DNA of 6,034 bases, taken from Actinomycetes bacterium (GTDB taxonomy: Bacteria > Actinomycetota > Acidimicrobiia > UBA5794). The notes under the pieces were generated by a model. That model was not told where the DNA came from. It was given only the letters and a program-made list of their open reading frames with translations, and did no database searches. The translations under genes were made by a program, and so were the position numbers. Positions 5,975 through 6,034 of the stretch are shown one piece after another; the stretch's first letter is position 1, and each line of letters begins with the position of its first letter. The stretch is taken from positions 1 to 6,034 of the forward strand of contig JAUVQC010000090.1 of assembly GCA_030598305.1 (NCBI GenBank), written 5' to 3'.

Positions 5975-6034
5975 TCAGCCCTCTGACGCAACCAGTCTCG
6001 AGAACCAATCATCGTCGTCGAGCTGGGCGATGAA
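5975..6034 (-). CDS. 3' end of an upstream gene, probably pafC (WYL-domain regulator)
   Basis: The last 19 codons and TGA stop of a gene entering from the right edge; the peptide is FIAQLDDDDWFSRLVASEG. The frame is open to the edge. Of the other two minus frames, one is stopped by 6009-6011; the other stays open to the edge but reads less like protein. In actinobacteria the gene before tatA is commonly pafC, whose WYL-type C-terminal region has a '(D)xxWLxRLxLxxG' stretch that DDDWFSRLVASEG loosely resembles. PafB and PafC act as a DNA-damage-response transcription activator pair. The identification rests mainly on position and is tentative; the protein ends soon after this stretch, earlier than I would expect. 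The TatA/B gene starts 50 bp downstream. Confidence 0.45.
   Translation of the reverse strand, partial: FIAQLDDDDWFSRLVASEG

Overview
The window looks like a chromosomal housekeeping segment of an actinobacterium, possibly one outside the well-studied mycobacteria and streptomycetes; the lineage is an inference. Three things point there: the order [probable pafC end]-tatA/B-tatC-helY on one strand, which I recall from mycobacteria (pafB-pafC-tatA-tatC-helY); a small protein whose C-terminal zinc ribbon matches the actinobacterial DUF4193 family; and a stand-alone polyprenol-phosphate-mannose synthase. The base composition is fairly GC-rich. I see no insertion sequences, tRNA or rRNA genes, CRISPR array or phage genes.

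Every supported gene is on the minus strand, so the window reads from right to left. At the right edge (5975-6034) lies the 3' end of a gene that is probably pafC. After a 50-bp gap comes a tightly packed block: a TatA/B-family subunit (5559-5924), tatC (4849-5562), a Ski2-like helicase of the HelY type (2328-4844) and a diacylglycerol-kinase-family lipid kinase (1444-2331). TatA/B and TatC share a GTGA overlap, tatC and helY are 4 bp apart, and helY and the kinase share an ATGA overlap. Each inner start has a purine-rich ribosome-binding site inside the preceding gene, so the block is almost certainly one transcript with coupled translation.

Left of it is a 131-bp intergenic region (1313-1443). 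It holds a 15-bp interrupted palindrome and a plausible sigma70-type promoter for the DUF4193-like gene (968-1312). After an 83-bp gap comes a polyprenol monophosphomannose synthase (168-884). Last is the 5' end of a small gene (1-141) that may encode a GNAT acetyltransferase and runs off the left edge.

Together the genes serve export of folded proteins (Tat), RNA metabolism (HelY), phospholipid or lipid phosphorylation (lipid kinase) and supply of mannosyl donors on the outer face of the membrane (Ppm). I found no clear undescribed system. The points worth a second look are the TatB-like features of the only TatA/B subunit here, the TTG start of helY, the divergent acidic N-terminus of the DUF4193-like protein, altered nucleotide-loop residues in the lipid kinase, and two odd-centred palindromes in the two main gaps.
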